DNA from: Nitrosomonas sp. Nm34
GTDB lineage: Bacteria > Pseudomonadota > Gammaproteobacteria > Burkholderiales > Nitrosomonadaceae
Direction of reading: 5' to 3'
Length of the DNA: 64,000 nt
Assembly (NCBI RefSeq): GCF_900113925.1
Contig: NZ_FORD01000002.1
Coordinates: forward strand, 62,001-126,000
The translations under genes and the position numbers were made by a program. The notes under the pieces were generated by a model. The model saw only the letters and a program-made list of their open reading frames with translations. It made no database searches and had not been told where the DNA came from. Numbering within the stretch: position 1 is the stretch's first letter; every line of letters starts with the position of its first letter. Below are positions 10,183-20,993 of the stretch, piece after piece.

Positions 10183-11075
10183 GCTGGTTCCAACGTATTA
10201 TCCCGCCCAAAATCAAGCGTAAAGAAAATGGTGAAAAGAAAGCGGTACCGGGAGGATTATGGAGTAAGTGCGCTTCTTGTGAGGCAGTATTGTATTACAC
10301 CGATCTGGTTAAAAATTTAGATGTTTGCCCTAAGTGCAGTTATCACAATCGTATTTCTGCTAGAAAACGAATTGATATGCTGCTGGACCCAGAGGAACGT
10401 AGTGAAATTGGAGCAGAAATAGCGCCACAGGATCCCCTCAAATTTAAAGATAGCAAACGTTATATTGATCGATTGACTCAAGCTAATGAGAATACAAATG
10501 AAGATGATGCGCTTGTAGTCATGCGAGGAAGCATCAGAGCTGTGCCAGTGGTTGTGGCCGCTTTCGAGTTTGGTTTTATGGGAGGCTCCATGGGTTCGGT
10601 CGTTGGTGAACGCTTTGTCCGTGGTGTACAAGTTTGTATCGAGCAACATTTACCTTTTGTATGTTTTGCAGCGAGTGGGGGGGCACGCATGCAGGAAGGA
10701 TTGTTTTCGCTGATGCAGATGGCAAAGACATCAGCAGCGCTTACACAACTCAATAAAGAGAGATTGCCTTTTATTTCAGTTTTGACTGACCCAACTATGG
10801 GCGGTGTTTCAGCAAGTTTTGCTTTTATTGGGGATATTGTTATTGCTGAACCGGGGGCATTGATTGGTTTTGCAGGGCCACGCGTGATTGAGCAAACAGT
10901 GCGCCAGACGCTTCCTGATGGTTTCCAGCGAGCCGAGTTTTTACTGGAGCATGGCGCAATAGACCTTATTGTCGATCGTAGAGAGATGCGCGATAAACTG
11001 GTCAATTTGTGCACGTTATTAATGCGCATACCAGCTTCTATCTCGCAGTTAGCTGTAACTGCTTCTCATGATTAG
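10179..11075 (+). CDS. accD: Acetyl-CoA carboxylase carboxyltransferase beta subunit
   Basis: AccD, with AccA, transfers the carboxyl group from biotin to acetyl-CoA to make malonyl-CoA for fatty acid synthesis. The 298-residue protein has the N-terminal zinc ribbon (two Cys pairs, CASC at about residues 31-34 and CPKC at about 50-53) and the crotonase-fold carboxyltransferase domain with [27 protein letters not shown] and [15 protein letters not shown]. It overlaps trpA by ATGA and precedes folC, the conserved proteobacterial order. Confidence 0.97.
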   Translation: MSWFQRIIPPKIKRKENGEKKAVPGGLWSKCASCEAVLYYTDLVKNLDVCPKCSYHNRISARKRIDMLLDPEERSEIGAEIAPQDPLKFKDSKRYIDRLTQANENTNEDDALVVMRGSIRAVPVVVAAFEFGFMGGSMGSVVGERFVRGVQVCIEQHLPFVCFAASGGARMQEGLFSLMQMAKTSAALTQLNKERLPFISVLTDPTMGGVSASFAFIGDIVIAEPGALIGFAGPRVIEQTVRQTLPDGFQRAEFLLEHGAIDLIVDRREMRDKLVNLCTLLMRIPASISQLAVTASHD

Positions 11076-11174
11076 AGCGAAATTTGATAAGCCATTATAT
11101 TAATATCTGATCTAATTAATTGATAGCTTCGTCTTGCTGCTATGCAACTATTTTTGGTTTGTTGAGATATCTCG

Positions 11175-12467
11175 ATGGCGGAAAAAACCGCAAAGCCTAC
11201 CTCGTTAATTGATTGGCTGCTGTATCTTGAACATCTCCACCCCAAAGCTATCGATATGGGGCTGGATCGAGTGAAACAAGTAAAAGATACTGCAGGCCTT
11301 ATTCCGACATTTCCGCTCATAGCGGTCGGAGGTACGAATGGGAAAGGTTCAACCTGTACCATGCTCGAATCAATTCTGAGCTGTGCTGGATATCGCGTAG
11401 GATGTTATACCTCTCCACATTTGCTGAAATATAACGAGCGCATTCGTATTAAGCAAAGAGCAGTTTCAGATGAGGAGCTTTGTTCCGCTTTTGAGGCCAT
11501 AGAAGCCGCCAGATCTCGCTGTAACATTTCTCTGACTTATTTTGAGTTTGGGACACTGGCAGCAATGTATCTGTTTGTTCAATTAAAAGTGGATGTCGCG
11601 ATTCTGGAGGTAGGATTAGGCGGGCGTTTGGATGCTGTCAACGTGTTCGATGCGGACTGTGCCATATTGACTAATATTGATTTAGATCATATGGATTATC
11701 TCGGCAGCACACGGGAAGAAATCGGAATTGAAAAGGCGGGGATCTTTAGAAAGGATAAAATTGCTATCTGTGGTGAGACACATCTTCCAGAAGGCGTACG
11801 TAAACAGATAACTACCATTGGTGCAAAATTGAGTTGCATGGGTGAGGATTTTGATTATAAGGCCGATACGATTCAATGGAATTTCAAGGGGCCAAGAGGT
11901 AGCTATTCTTCCTTACCTTACCCAGCTTTACGTGGAAGTTATCAGCTAAAAAATGCCAGTGTCTGTTTGACTGCATTGGATATGCTCAGAGACAAACTGC
12001 CAGTTTCTGCAAACGACATTCGACGAGGGCTGTTAGAAATAACTTTGCCAGGTAGATTTCAGGTTTTACCAGGAAAACCGATGACAATTCTAGATGTGGC
12101 GCATAATCCTGCAGCCGCACGAGTACTTGCTGATAATCTTGGCGCTTTAGGTTTTCATCAGTATACTTATGGCGTTATTGGCATGTTAAAAGACAAGGAT
12201 ATCGCTTCCGTTGTGCTGGCTTTGAAAATGTGCGTAAACACTTGGCTGGTAGCAAATACACATACTTGCCGTGGTGCCTCTGCTGATGAAATCATTCAAG
12301 CGCTAAAAAAAGTAGGAATAACAGATAAAGATAAGATTCATGTTTTTCCAAATGCGTCAGCAGCTTATGTTTTTGCTCGTGAGCATGCGGCCGAGAATGA
12401 TAGAATATGTGTCTTTGGCTCGTTTTATACAGTGAGTGCTGTATTAGGGGCATTACAGAAGAGCTAA
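11175..12467 (+). CDS. folC: Bifunctional dihydrofolate synthase / folylpolyglutamate synthase
   Basis: FolC adds glutamate to dihydropteroate and extends the polyglutamate tail of folates, using ATP. It has 430 residues with the Mur-ligase-like fold: P-loop AVGGTNGKGSTCTMLESIL, the YTSPHLLKYNERIRI block, VDVAILEVGLGGRLDAVN, the second-substrate region TNIDLDHMDYLG, and the C-terminal domain start LDVAHNPAAA. It starts at the ATG at 11175. It lies 99 bases after accD and 28 before the SPOR-domain gene, matching the accD-folC-dedD-cvpA-purF order. Confidence 0.96.
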   Translation: MAEKTAKPTSLIDWLLYLEHLHPKAIDMGLDRVKQVKDTAGLIPTFPLIAVGGTNGKGSTCTMLESILSCAGYRVGCYTSPHLLKYNERIRIKQRAVSDEELCSAFEAIEAARSRCNISLTYFEFGTLAAMYLFVQLKVDVAILEVGLGGRLDAVNVFDADCAILTNIDLDHMDYLGSTREEIGIEKAGIFRKDKIAICGETHLPEGVRKQITTIGAKLSCMGEDFDYKADTIQWNFKGPRGSYSSLPYPALRGSYQLKNASVCLTALDMLRDKLPVSANDIRRGLLEITLPGRFQVLPGKPMTILDVAHNPAAARVLADNLGALGFHQYTYGVIGMLKDKDIASVVLALKMCVNTWLVANTHTCRGASADEIIQALKKVGITDKDKIHVFPNASAAYVFAREHAAENDRICVFGSFYTVSAVLGALQKS

Positions 12468-12495
12468 GTTATAAATGATCAAAAGGTAACTTCAG

Positions 12496-13200
12496 ATGGT
12501 CAAGAATGTTAGTGAAGAAGAAGCATTGCTAAGAAAACGTGCGCGCAGACGTTTAGTAGGGGCGGTCACATTGGTGATTCTATCTGTGGTATTTTTACCT
12601 ATGATTCTTGACAGTGAGCCGAAACAAGAGCAGCAAGAAGTTGATATTCTAATTCCGTCAGAAGATGTGGTAAGTGAATCCTTTCCGTGGATGACGCCTG
12701 GGGAATCCATCGATCAGGATAGCAACGCAAGTATGGGATCGGGAGAACTCTTGCCATTCAGCGTACCAGAATTACCACAATCAGATAATGAATCGGCAGA
12801 AGGATATGGTGCTTCACGTATTCCGATACCTTCTTCCAAACCTCGATTAAATAAACCTGCAACTCAAACTAATAAACCCTTAATTCAAGCTGCAAGACCA
12901 GAATCTCCCAAGGTTCAAGCTGCAAAACCAGAACCTGTACAAACAGCAAAAACAGAGTCTCCTAAGGTGGAGGGGAAATTTGTAATACAGCTGGGCGCAT
13001 TTGCTGATCCAGCCAAGGCGAAGCAGCAACAACAGAATCTTGCGGCTAGCGGCGTTGACGCTTATATTGAAACAATAAAAGTAGGTGGAAATGAAATGGT
13101 TCGTGTACGTGTCGGCCCTTTCCCAACACGAAAAGCAGCCGAAGAGGGATATGAAAAATTAAAGAAAATGGGGTTGAGTGGCGTGGTAACCAGTAGATAA
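12496..13200 (+). CDS. dedD: DedD-like SPOR-domain cell-division protein
   Basis: SPOR-domain proteins bind denuded glycan strands at the division septum. This 234-residue protein has a short basic cytoplasmic start, one transmembrane helix at about residues 20-42 (VGAVTLVILSVVFLPMIL) and a Pro/Lys/Ala-rich linker. The linker carries a short degenerate repeat (QAARPESPKV, QAAKPEPV, QTAKTESPKV at about 133-160). A C-terminal SPOR domain at about 161-234 opens with FVIQLGAFADPAKAKQQ and has the VRVGPFPTRKAAE block. The position between folC and cvpA supports the DedD assignment. Confidence 0.9.
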   Translation: MVKNVSEEEALLRKRARRRLVGAVTLVILSVVFLPMILDSEPKQEQQEVDILIPSEDVVSESFPWMTPGESIDQDSNASMGSGELLPFSVPELPQSDNESAEGYGASRIPIPSSKPRLNKPATQTNKPLIQAARPESPKVQAAKPEPVQTAKTESPKVEGKFVIQLGAFADPAKAKQQQQNLAASGVDAYIETIKVGGNEMVRVRVGPFPTRKAAEEGYEKLKKMGLSGVVTSR

Positions 13201-13236
13201 TTTGGACTGATTCATCTTATCTTAAAGTGATAGTAA

Positions 13237-13731
13237 ATGACTATTTTTGATTATATAGTTTTAGGTATAGTTTTCATTTCTGTCCTTATTAGTATTACTC
13301 GTGGTGTGGTACGTGAAGTAGTGTCATTACTTGGTTGGATCATAGCTTTTTTCATAGCAAGCCATTATGCGGCAAATTTTGAACCACTCTTACCTCAGAC
13401 CATTGAAGATGGCTCTCTGCGTATGTTGATTGTATTTGTGATGACCTTTTTTGCAGCTCTAATAGTAGTAATGGTGATTTCACTGCTGTTATCCAAATTG
13501 GTCAGTAGTGTTGGCCTAGGTCTGATCGATAGAATTCTGGGTGCGGTATTTGGTTTTGCGCGCGGAGTGTTAATTGTCTTATTTATAATAATAGCGGCAG
13601 GTTTTACCGCTTTGCCGCAACAATCTTTCTGGCAACAAGCTTTACTGAGAGAGCCACTGGAAAAGATAGCGACACAAGCAATTCAGTGGTTGCCACAAAA
13701 TCTCAAAGAGTATATAAGTTTTAATAAATGA
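13237..13731 (+). CDS. cvpA: CvpA family inner-membrane protein
   Basis: CvpA is a small inner-membrane protein first linked to colicin V export; its normal role is poorly defined. The 164-residue product has four predicted hydrophobic helices (about 5-22, 28-46, 64-88 and 101-123). It also has the family features of an early SITRGVVREVVSLLGWI and a late GLIDRILGAVFGFARG. It lies directly before purF, as in most proteobacteria, which supports the name strongly. Confidence 0.93.
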   Translation: MTIFDYIVLGIVFISVLISITRGVVREVVSLLGWIIAFFIASHYAANFEPLLPQTIEDGSLRMLIVFVMTFFAALIVVMVISLLLSKLVSSVGLGLIDRILGAVFGFARGVLIVLFIIIAAGFTALPQQSFWQQALLREPLEKIATQAIQWLPQNLKEYISFNK

Positions 13732-13866
13732 TCGATACGGATTGCGGGGATGAAATAGATAAACCTATTGCTCAGATAAATACATCCATTGGGAGCCTTT
13801 CAGATTCATTATGAAGAGCTTATTTTCTTTTTTTTGTAGTTCAACAAGCTTATTCCGAGGTTAATT

Positions 13867-15390
13867 ATGTGTGGAATTCTCGGTATAGTTACTCAATCGC
13901 CAGTCAACCAGATACTTTATGATGGTTTGTTAATGTTACAGCACCGTGGGCAGGATGCGGCTGGTATTGTGACAGCGCAGGAAAACACTTTCCATATGCA
14001 TAAAGGGTTGGGTATGGTAAGAGATGTTTTCCGCACGCGTAACATGCGTGCTCTACCAGGTAATATGGGGATTGCTCATGTGCGCTATCCAACCGCTGGC
14101 TCTGCAGAATCGGCAGCTGAGGCACAGCCGTTCTATGTCAATTCACCCTTCGGGATTGTGTTGGGGCATAATGGTAATTTGACTAATGCAGCAGAGCTTG
14201 ATAAGCAATTATTTCAATCTGATCGACGCCATGTCAATACGCATTCTGATTCAGAAGTGTTACTGAACGTGTTAGCGCATGAATTACAGGAATGTGCTTC
14301 AAGTTATCAGTTAGATCCTGCTACCATTTTTGCTGCAGTTGCTGGTGTCCATCGCCGTTGTCAAGGTGCCTACGCAGTAATCGCAATGATTGCTGGCTCT
14401 GGCTTACTGGCTTTCCGTGACCCCTATGGCATTCGCCCTTTAGTTTTTGGTAAAACAGAAACAGATCATGGAATAGAGTATATGGTCGCATCCGAAAGTG
14501 TGGCCCTGGATACGCTAGGCTTCAAACTGATTCGTGATGTGGCACCAGGAGAAGCCATTTTTATTGATGATAAAAGCAATTTCTATAGTAAACAGTGCGC
14601 AGTCAACCCTGATCTTAATCCATGTATATTTGAGTATGTTTATCTGGCACGCCCGGATTCCATTATGGATGGTATTTCCGTATACGAAAGTCGGCTCAAT
14701 ATGGGGAGCAGTCTTGGGGATAAAATAAAAAAAACGATGCGGCACCTTGATATCGATGTCGTGATTCCCATCCCGGACTCAAGCCGCCCAAGTGCCCTGC
14801 AACTCGCTAATTGTCTTGGTATCGATTTTCGTGAAGGCTTTGTTAAAAATCGTTATATCGGTAGAACTTTTATTATGCCGGGTCAGCAACATCGGCGTAG
14901 GTCAGTCCGCCAGAAGCTCAATGCAATCAGTATTGAGTTTCGTGGAAAGAATGTATTGTTGGTAGATGATTCCATCGTCAGAGGAACGACCAGTCGAGAG
15001 ATCGTACAAATGGCGCAAGAAGCAGGGGCGCATAAGGTCTATTTTGCATCAGCAGCACCTCCCGTTCGTTTCCCGAATGTTTATGGGATTGATATGCCGA
15101 CCAGGCAAGAATTAATTGCAACCGGCCGCGATAATGATGAGATTTGCCGCGAGATCGGGGCGGATGGTCTTGTCTACCAGGATCTTGAGTCTCTCAAAAA
15201 GGCGATATCATCGGTAGATTCGCTCGTGAAGAACTTTGAGAGTTCTTGCTTTGATGGGGATTATATAACTAAGGATGTTACCCCAGAATATTTAGCCAGA
15301 ATTGAATCGCAGCGTAATGCTGGTTTAAAAGTATCTCGATCTAATAGATATAGTACTCAGCTTGATCTGGGACTGATATTGACGGATTAA
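13867..15390 (+). CDS. purF: Amidophosphoribosyltransferase
   Basis: PurF makes phosphoribosylamine from PRPP and glutamine, the committed step of purine synthesis. The 507-residue protein starts MCGILGIV; Cys2 becomes the N-terminal nucleophile of the glutaminase domain after Met removal, with no propeptide. The glutaminase blocks [19 protein letters not shown] and [10 protein letters not shown] are present. The C-terminal phosphoribosyltransferase domain has the PRPP loop [19 protein letters not shown]. It follows cvpA by 135 bases and precedes metZ, the usual order. Confidence 0.98.
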   Translation: MCGILGIVTQSPVNQILYDGLLMLQHRGQDAAGIVTAQENTFHMHKGLGMVRDVFRTRNMRALPGNMGIAHVRYPTAGSAESAAEAQPFYVNSPFGIVLGHNGNLTNAAELDKQLFQSDRRHVNTHSDSEVLLNVLAHELQECASSYQLDPATIFAAVAGVHRRCQGAYAVIAMIAGSGLLAFRDPYGIRPLVFGKTETDHGIEYMVASESVALDTLGFKLIRDVAPGEAIFIDDKSNFYSKQCAVNPDLNPCIFEYVYLARPDSIMDGISVYESRLNMGSSLGDKIKKTMRHLDIDVVIPIPDSSRPSALQLANCLGIDFREGFVKNRYIGRTFIMPGQQHRRRSVRQKLNAISIEFRGKNVLLVDDSIVRGTTSREIVQMAQEAGAHKVYFASAAPPVRFPNVYGIDMPTRQELIATGRDNDEICREIGADGLVYQDLESLKKAISSVDSLVKNFESSCFDGDYITKDVTPEYLARIESQRNAGLKVSRSNRYSTQLDLGLILTD

Positions 15391-15472
15391 TAGAAAGAAA
15401 CTGACTGAGCATGATCATTAATTATTGCTTCCGGATAACAAGCAAACAGATTAAATTTGGAGAAAAATTAGG

Positions 15473-16654
15473 ATGTTGGATGATTTAGAGCCAGAAACGT
15501 TAGCACTCCATACAGGTATTCATCGCAGCCAATTCAATGAGCATTCTGAGGCAATGTATCTTACTTCCAGCTTTGTTTTTGAAAGTGCTGCTCAGGCAGC
15601 TGCACGTTTCTCAGGCGAAGAATCAGGAAATATTTACTCGCGTTTTACCAATCCTACCGTCACGGCCATGCAAGAGCGACTTGCTGCATTGGAAGGAGCT
15701 GAAGCATGCGTGGCGACATCTTCCGGCATGTCAGCCATACTTGCCTGTGTGATGGGGTTACTGTCAGCTGGAGATCATATTATTGCCTCGCGTAGTTTAT
15801 TCGGCGCAACGGTTAGCCTGTTTTCCAATATCCTCAATCGCTTCAACATTCAAACGACTTTTGTGTCTGCTACCGATATTGATGAATGGCGCTCGGCAGT
15901 CAAGGTGAATACAAAGCTGTTATTCCTGGAAACGCCTTCTAATCCATTGACTGAGATCTCCGATATCTCGGCATTGTCAGCAGTTGCCAAGCAAGCGAAT
16001 GCATGGCTGGTGGTAGATAATTGTTTTTGTACGCCTATATTACAGAAACCTTTGGAGTTGGGTGCTGATCTAGTGATCCATTCTGCCACGAAGTATCTGG
16101 ATGGCCAAGGCAGAGTACTCGGTGGAGCGGTGTTGGGTAAACGCGATTTGCTGATGGATGGCGGTATTTTTAGTTTTCTACGTACAGCCGGGCCCACATT
16201 GAGTGCATTTAATGCATGGGTTATTCTGAAAGGGCTGGAGACGCTCAAAATCAGAATGGATACACATTGTGCGCATGCCATGGAAATTGCGCGCTGGTTA
16301 GAAAAGCAAAAGAACGTAACGCGTGTTTTTTATCCGGGACTGTCATCTCATCCACAGTATGAACTGGCCAGGCGTCAGCAAACAGCTGGAGGGGGAGGCA
16401 TTGTCACCTTTGAGGTGGAAGGTGGAAAAGAAGCTGCGTGGCGCGTCATAGATAATACAAGATTAATTTCGATCACGGCTAATCTGGGTGATACCAAGAG
16501 CACACTGACCCATCCTGCTACAACTACCCATGGCCGAATCAGCCAAGAAGCGCGTGATGCAGCAGGAATTACGGGTGGGTTATTGCGTATGGCTGTAGGT
16601 CTCGAATCCCCGCAAGATATTAAAGCAGATTTGGCGCGGGGGTTATTATCTTGA
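15473..16654 (+). CDS. metZ: O-succinylhomoserine sulfhydrylase
   Basis: MetZ is a PLP enzyme of the Cys/Met metabolism family that makes homocysteine directly from O-succinylhomoserine and sulfide. The 393-residue protein has the substrate/PLP region MYLTSSFVFESAAQAAARF, ATSSGMSAILA, the Asp in WLVVDNCFCTP, and the PLP lysine in HSATKYLDGQGRVLGGAV. The QGRVLGG variant after the lysine and the position after purF favour MetZ over cystathionine synthase or lyase. It ends seven bases from the convergent ppiB. Confidence 0.93.
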   Translation: MLDDLEPETLALHTGIHRSQFNEHSEAMYLTSSFVFESAAQAAARFSGEESGNIYSRFTNPTVTAMQERLAALEGAEACVATSSGMSAILACVMGLLSAGDHIIASRSLFGATVSLFSNILNRFNIQTTFVSATDIDEWRSAVKVNTKLLFLETPSNPLTEISDISALSAVAKQANAWLVVDNCFCTPILQKPLELGADLVIHSATKYLDGQGRVLGGAVLGKRDLLMDGGIFSFLRTAGPTLSAFNAWVILKGLETLKIRMDTHCAHAMEIARWLEKQKNVTRVFYPGLSSHPQYELARRQQTAGGGGIVTFEVEGGKEAAWRVIDNTRLISITANLGDTKSTLTHPATTTHGRISQEARDAAGITGGLLRMAVGLESPQDIKADLARGLLS

Positions 16655-16661
16655 TCCAAAG

Positions 16662-17153
16662 TTAGCAGATTTCAGCTTTTGTGATGATGACGTCTTCCAG
16701 TGGTACATTCTGGTGCCCTGCATTGTTCCCTGTTTTTAATTTCTTGATTTTATCAACGACATCCTTCCCTTCGACTACTTTACCAAAGACACAATAGCCA
16801 AAACCCTGAGTGGTAGGGGCAGTATAATTAAGGAAATTATTATCGTTAACGTTAATAAAAAACTGAGAGGTGGCTGAATCCACATCGGATGTCCTTGCCA
16901 TGGCTATAGTATAGGCATCATTTTTAAGACCATTGGCAGCTTCATTCTTGATAGGAGCCAAGGTCTTTTTTTGTTTCATGCCCGGCTCGTAGCCACCACC
17001 CTGGATCATAAACCCATCTATGACGCGATGAAATAATGTATTGTCATAGTGTCCATTATTAACGTAATTCAGGAAATTTTGCGTGGTAATGGGAGCTTTG
17101 TCGCTGTCAAGCTCTATTCCAATGACTCCATAATTAGTATGTAGCTTTATCAT
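16662..17153 (-). CDS. ppiB: Cytoplasmic cyclophilin-type peptidyl-prolyl isomerase
   Basis: Cyclophilins speed cis-trans isomerisation at proline bonds. This 163-residue protein has no signal peptide ([20 protein letters not shown]) and the bacterial cyclophilin core: the arginine in [35 protein letters not shown], and [19 protein letters not shown] site lies seven bases before the ATG. It follows the paralogue at 17171-17746 by 17 bases on the same strand, so the two form a tandem pair with one cytoplasmic and one exported member. Confidence 0.95.
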   Translation of the reverse strand: MIKLHTNYGVIGIELDSDKAPITTQNFLNYVNNGHYDNTLFHRVIDGFMIQGGGYEPGMKQKKTLAPIKNEAANGLKNDAYTIAMARTSDVDSATSQFFINVNDNNFLNYTAPTTQGFGYCVFGKVVEGKDVVDKIKKLKTGNNAGHQNVPLEDVIITKAEIC

Positions 17154-17170
17154 GTTTATTCCTAAGTGAG

Positions 17171-17746
17171 TTAATGATCAGGAGAATCTGCGAGAAGTTT
17201 GATAGATTCGATAACAATAGTATTTTTCGGCACATCGCTCGCAAACATTCCCTTTGGTCCTGTCGGGGTCGTGGCTATTTTATTGACGACTTCCATACCT
17301 TCAGTCACTTTGCCAAATACTGTGTAACCATATCCTTGTATGGTTGGGGCAGTATGATTGAGAAATGAATTATTCGCAACATTGATAAAGAATTGGGCAG
17401 TTGCTGAGTGCGGTTGGTTGGTTCTTGCCATAGCTATGGTGCCGATTTCATTTTTTAATCCGTTAGCAGCCTCGTTCTCAATAGGTTGTTTTGTTGGCTT
17501 CTGGGTGAGCGATTGATCGAATCCTCCTCCCTGGATCATAAAGTTTGGGATAACACGATGAAATATCGTGCCATTATAAAAACCTTCATTGACGTAATTT
17601 AAAAAATTCTTGACTGTTTTAGGCGCTTTCTCAGGATAGAGTTCCACGATGATGGGGCCTAGATTGGTATTTATTCTGATTTTTGGCGGAGCAGCAGAAA
17701 GTGTTGTACTGATCATCAGTAACATGACAATGAGAAATCGGGTCAT
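17171..17746 (-). CDS. ppiA: Exported cyclophilin-type peptidyl-prolyl isomerase
   Basis: This is the periplasmic partner of the neighbouring ppiB. I choose the ATG at 17746 (complement) because AGGA lies eight bases upstream; a TTG 18 bases further out lacks such support. The product is 191 residues with a signal peptide ([18 protein letters not shown], cleavage probably near AAPPK) and a cyclophilin domain with [35 protein letters not shown] and [12 protein letters not shown]. The catalytic Arg, the Gln of the QFFINV block and the Phe residues are kept. The 200-base gap to the divergent cysS should contain both promoters. Confidence 0.93.
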   Translation of the reverse strand: MTRFLIVMLLMISTTLSAAPPKIRINTNLGPIIVELYPEKAPKTVKNFLNYVNEGFYNGTIFHRVIPNFMIQGGGFDQSLTQKPTKQPIENEAANGLKNEIGTIAMARTNQPHSATAQFFINVANNSFLNHTAPTIQGYGYTVFGKVTEGMEVVNKIATTPTGPKGMFASDVPKNTIVIESIKLLADSPDH

Positions 17747-17946
17747 GGTGTCATTCCTATTCAATGAGTGGAGTGCATACGCCGGTTCAAAAAGTAATCC
17801 TTTCCTTGTGTTACAATTCCCCGGTTTTGCTATGAGGTAAGATGGAGCTTTATCTTTTATATTAAGGATAAAATTCTATAATTAACGGATTTTACCAAGA
17901 AGATCGCTCCCCCCACAATCATTCATTCGCTTATTCATTCATTGCG

Positions 17947-19323
17947 ATGCTTAAAATTTATAACACCCTAACTCGTAAAAAAGAGAAATTTGTCCCGATT
18001 AAACCTGGTGAAGTCAGAATGTATGTGTGCGGGATGACAGTATATGATTACTGTCATTTGGGTCATGCTCGTGTTCTGGTGGTTTTTGATACGGTTGTGC
18101 GCTGGCTAGAAGTAACGGGTTTCAAGGTAACCTATGTGCGTAATATCACTGATATTGACGATAAAATCATAAAACGTGCGCAGGAAAATGATGAAACTAT
18201 CCATACTTTGACCCAACGTTTTATCGATGCCATGTATGAAGATGCCGCACGGTTGGGCGTTGCTCAGCCTACGCACGAACCTCGTGCTACTCAATGTATC
18301 GAGGACATGATTGGCATGATACTCACCCTCATTCAGAAGGGACTTGCGTATGTTGCAGCGAATGGCGACGTGTTTTATTCAGTTCATCAATTTCCGCATT
18401 ATGGAAAACTTTCTGGCAAATCACTCGAAGATCTACGTGCGGGTGAACGTGTAGACATCGATTTCAATAAAAAAGATCCATTGGATTTTGTGCTATGGAA
18501 AGCGGCTAAAGCCGGTGAACCTTGCTGGGACTCTCCCTGGGGGAAAGGACGGCCGGGCTGGCATATTGAATGTTCAGCGATGAGTGAGCATTACCTGGGT
18601 GAACACTTTGATATTCATGGCGGTGGCCAGGATCTACAATTTCCGCATCATGAGAATGAAATAGCGCAAAGCGAAGGTGCGCACGATCATGCTTATGTTA
18701 ACTATTGGATGCATAATGGCTTTGTACGTGTTGATAATGAAAAGATGTCCAAATCATTGGGTAACTTTTTTACAGTACGGGAAGTGCTCGCGCGCTATCA
18801 ACCGGAAGTTGTACGTTTCTTCATTTTACGTGCGCATTATCGAAGCCCCCTTAATTATTCAGATGAGCATCTCAATGATGCCAGGAATGCGCTTGATCGG
18901 CTTTATATCGCTTTGAAAGAGTATAACTTGCCATCCACCGAAATAAACTGGGATGAGCCATATGCTGAACGATTCAAGGCGGCGATGAACGACGACTTCA
19001 ATACAGCCGAAGCTATCGCGATTCTGTTTGATCTTGCCGGGGAGATCAATCGAACGAGTAATGCTCAGCTCGCAGCCTTGCTTAAAGCATTAGGTGGCAC
19101 CTTAGGTTTGTTGCAACAGAATCCGCAAGCTTATCTCCAAAACTTACATTCAGCAGAAAAAAATTTGTTTTCTCAGCAAGCGATTGAACAAATGATTCAG
19201 CAGCGTTTAGAAGCGCGCAAGAACCGAGATTTTGTTCAAGCTGACAATATCCGTAAACAACTGGCAGCCGCAGGCATTATTCTGGAAGATAGTGTGCAGG
19301 GGACAACCTGGCGTCGTCAGTAA
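17947..19323 (+). CDS. cysS: Cysteinyl-tRNA synthetase
   Basis: CysS is a class I aminoacyl-tRNA synthetase charging tRNA-Cys. The 458-residue protein has the HIGH-type signature [16 protein letters not shown] after the zinc-ligand Cys in [10 protein letters not shown], a second zinc region [27 protein letters not shown] and the KMSKS loop [13 protein letters not shown]. The C-terminal tRNA-binding part is complete. It starts at the ATG at 17947 and converges with the nnr gene downstream. Confidence 0.98.
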   Translation: MLKIYNTLTRKKEKFVPIKPGEVRMYVCGMTVYDYCHLGHARVLVVFDTVVRWLEVTGFKVTYVRNITDIDDKIIKRAQENDETIHTLTQRFIDAMYEDAARLGVAQPTHEPRATQCIEDMIGMILTLIQKGLAYVAANGDVFYSVHQFPHYGKLSGKSLEDLRAGERVDIDFNKKDPLDFVLWKAAKAGEPCWDSPWGKGRPGWHIECSAMSEHYLGEHFDIHGGGQDLQFPHHENEIAQSEGAHDHAYVNYWMHNGFVRVDNEKMSKSLGNFFTVREVLARYQPEVVRFFILRAHYRSPLNYSDEHLNDARNALDRLYIALKEYNLPSTEINWDEPYAERFKAAMNDDFNTAEAIAILFDLAGEINRTSNAQLAALLKALGGTLGLLQQNPQAYLQNLHSAEKNLFSQQAIEQMIQQRLEARKNRDFVQADNIRKQLAAAGIILEDSVQGTTWRRQ

Positions 19324-19382
19324 TATCTTTTACGTGAAAATATGAAATGTTATTTTTTTCAGTGGGTACGGAGATTAAATGA

Positions 19383-20930
19383 TCAATAAATGCTATACGC
19401 ATGAGAATATCTGAAGCGAGCATGAGGGTCATATATCCACTGATTCAAAAGATGACGGGCTGAATCAATAATTTCCGATGCGGTCATTCCTATTGGACCA
19501 GCCAGGGTTTCAAGCAGGGCATCCGCTGCTGCACCATGCAGATAAACAGCCAGTAGTAATGCGTTCTTTGAAGTTAACCCCTGAGCGAGTAGCGCGCCGG
19601 TCATGCCGGAAAGCACATCACCTGTTCCCGCGCTGCTTAAACCAGGGTTGCCACTGGCATTAAAATAACAATGACCGTTTGGAAATGCACAGATGCTTCC
19701 TGCTCCTTTCAGCACAACTGAACAATGGAAATTCCTGGCTAGATCCTCTGCTGCTTGCATACGATGGTTCTGAACAGTGGCGATATCGATACCGAGCAGC
19801 CGTGCTGCTTCAGCAGCATGCGGCGTGAGAAGGGATGGCGCATGGCGGGTACGTAATGCGCTCGCGAGCTCAGAATGGTGTGCAATCAGATTGAGGGCGT
19901 CTGCGTCCAAAACCAGGGGTAAGGAAGTCTGCAAAGTTTTTTCCAGGCAAAGACAGGCCGAGATTTCCTTTCCGAGTCCAGGACCCACGATCAGACAAGT
20001 GAGATGATCAAGCTCGAATAGCTCGTCCACTGGACGCAGCATGAGCTCTGGCTGTGCTGGGTCGACAGTTGGCGGTTGATTGGCAAGCAGGCCAAGGTAG
20101 ACTCGCCCGGCTCCTAATTTAAGTGCGGCTGAGCCTGCTAATAGCGCCGCCCCGACCATGCCTGATGCTCCTCCTATGATCCCCACGCTGCCAAAGATGC
20201 CTTTATGACTGTTAGCTGGGCGGGGGGCAGGCAATAAAGTTTTTATCAGGGTTTGATCCAGTAGCCATGATTGCGGGCTTTTCATAGAGGCTGCGTCGAG
20301 ATCCAGATCGCATAAAATGATTTCTCCGGCATATTCGCAGCCATCATACGTCAGAAGGCCTGGCTTCAGGCCAATGAAAGTAGCCGTAATCGTTGCTTTG
20401 ATGGCGGTACTCGGTGCGATTCCGTTATCGGCGCTGAGGCCACTGGGAATATCGAGCGCAAGTACGGGTAAATTCATATGGTTAACGGCTGTGATCAGGC
20501 GCTGATATTTTTCATCTAATGGATATTTGGCAGGGTTCAGGCCAATGCCGAATAATCCGTCGATGATGACATGCCATGAACCGGAAGAAGGGATATCGTT
20601 ATGTAATTCTCCTCCTGCGTTCAGCCAGTTTTGTAAAGCCTGTTTGGCATCTTGCGATAATTTAGAGGGGTCACCAGTAAAAATGGTAGTGACCTGAAAA
20701 CCCCATGCGCGCAAGTAGCGTGCCGTCACAAAGGCATCTCCTCCATTATTGCCCGGTCCAGCTAGCACCAGAAGGTTGCCTTTATCGTTACTGAGCAGTT
20801 TATTTTTGGTGATATGAGCAGCCGCTAATCCAGCTTTTTCCATGAGATTCGGAGGATTAGGTCGAGCGGCAGCAAGCTGTTCGATTTCACGAATGTCAGC
20901 AGTGGAATAGAGAGGAATCGGGTTATTCAT
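19383..20930 (-). CDS. nnr: Bifunctional NAD(P)H-hydrate epimerase / ADP-dependent NAD(P)H-hydrate dehydratase
   Basis: This protein repairs damaged NAD(P)H hydrates: the N-terminal YjeF domain epimerises R to S forms and the C-terminal kinase-like domain dehydrates the S form with ADP. It has 515 residues. The epimerase part (about 1-215) has VLAGPGNNGGDAFVTARYL and ALDIPSGLSADNG; the dehydratase part (about 230-505) has GIIGGASGMVGAALLAG, CLIVGPGLGKE, LVLDADALNL, TPHAAEAARLLG and the catalytic Asp in NPGLSSAGTGDVLSGMTGA. It is divergent from purL, with 63 bases between the starts. Confidence 0.96.
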   Translation of the reverse strand: MNNPIPLYSTADIREIEQLAAARPNPPNLMEKAGLAAAHITKNKLLSNDKGNLLVLAGPGNNGGDAFVTARYLRAWGFQVTTIFTGDPSKLSQDAKQALQNWLNAGGELHNDIPSSGSWHVIIDGLFGIGLNPAKYPLDEKYQRLITAVNHMNLPVLALDIPSGLSADNGIAPSTAIKATITATFIGLKPGLLTYDGCEYAGEIILCDLDLDAASMKSPQSWLLDQTLIKTLLPAPRPANSHKGIFGSVGIIGGASGMVGAALLAGSAALKLGAGRVYLGLLANQPPTVDPAQPELMLRPVDELFELDHLTCLIVGPGLGKEISACLCLEKTLQTSLPLVLDADALNLIAHHSELASALRTRHAPSLLTPHAAEAARLLGIDIATVQNHRMQAAEDLARNFHCSVVLKGAGSICAFPNGHCYFNASGNPGLSSAGTGDVLSGMTGALLAQGLTSKNALLLAVYLHGAAADALLETLAGPIGMTASEIIDSARHLLNQWIYDPHARFRYSHAYSIY

Positions 20931-20993
20931 CTGATTGGGTGTCTTCTCGTGTAATATAATGATTCTTAATTTAACTCATTATAATTTTGATTG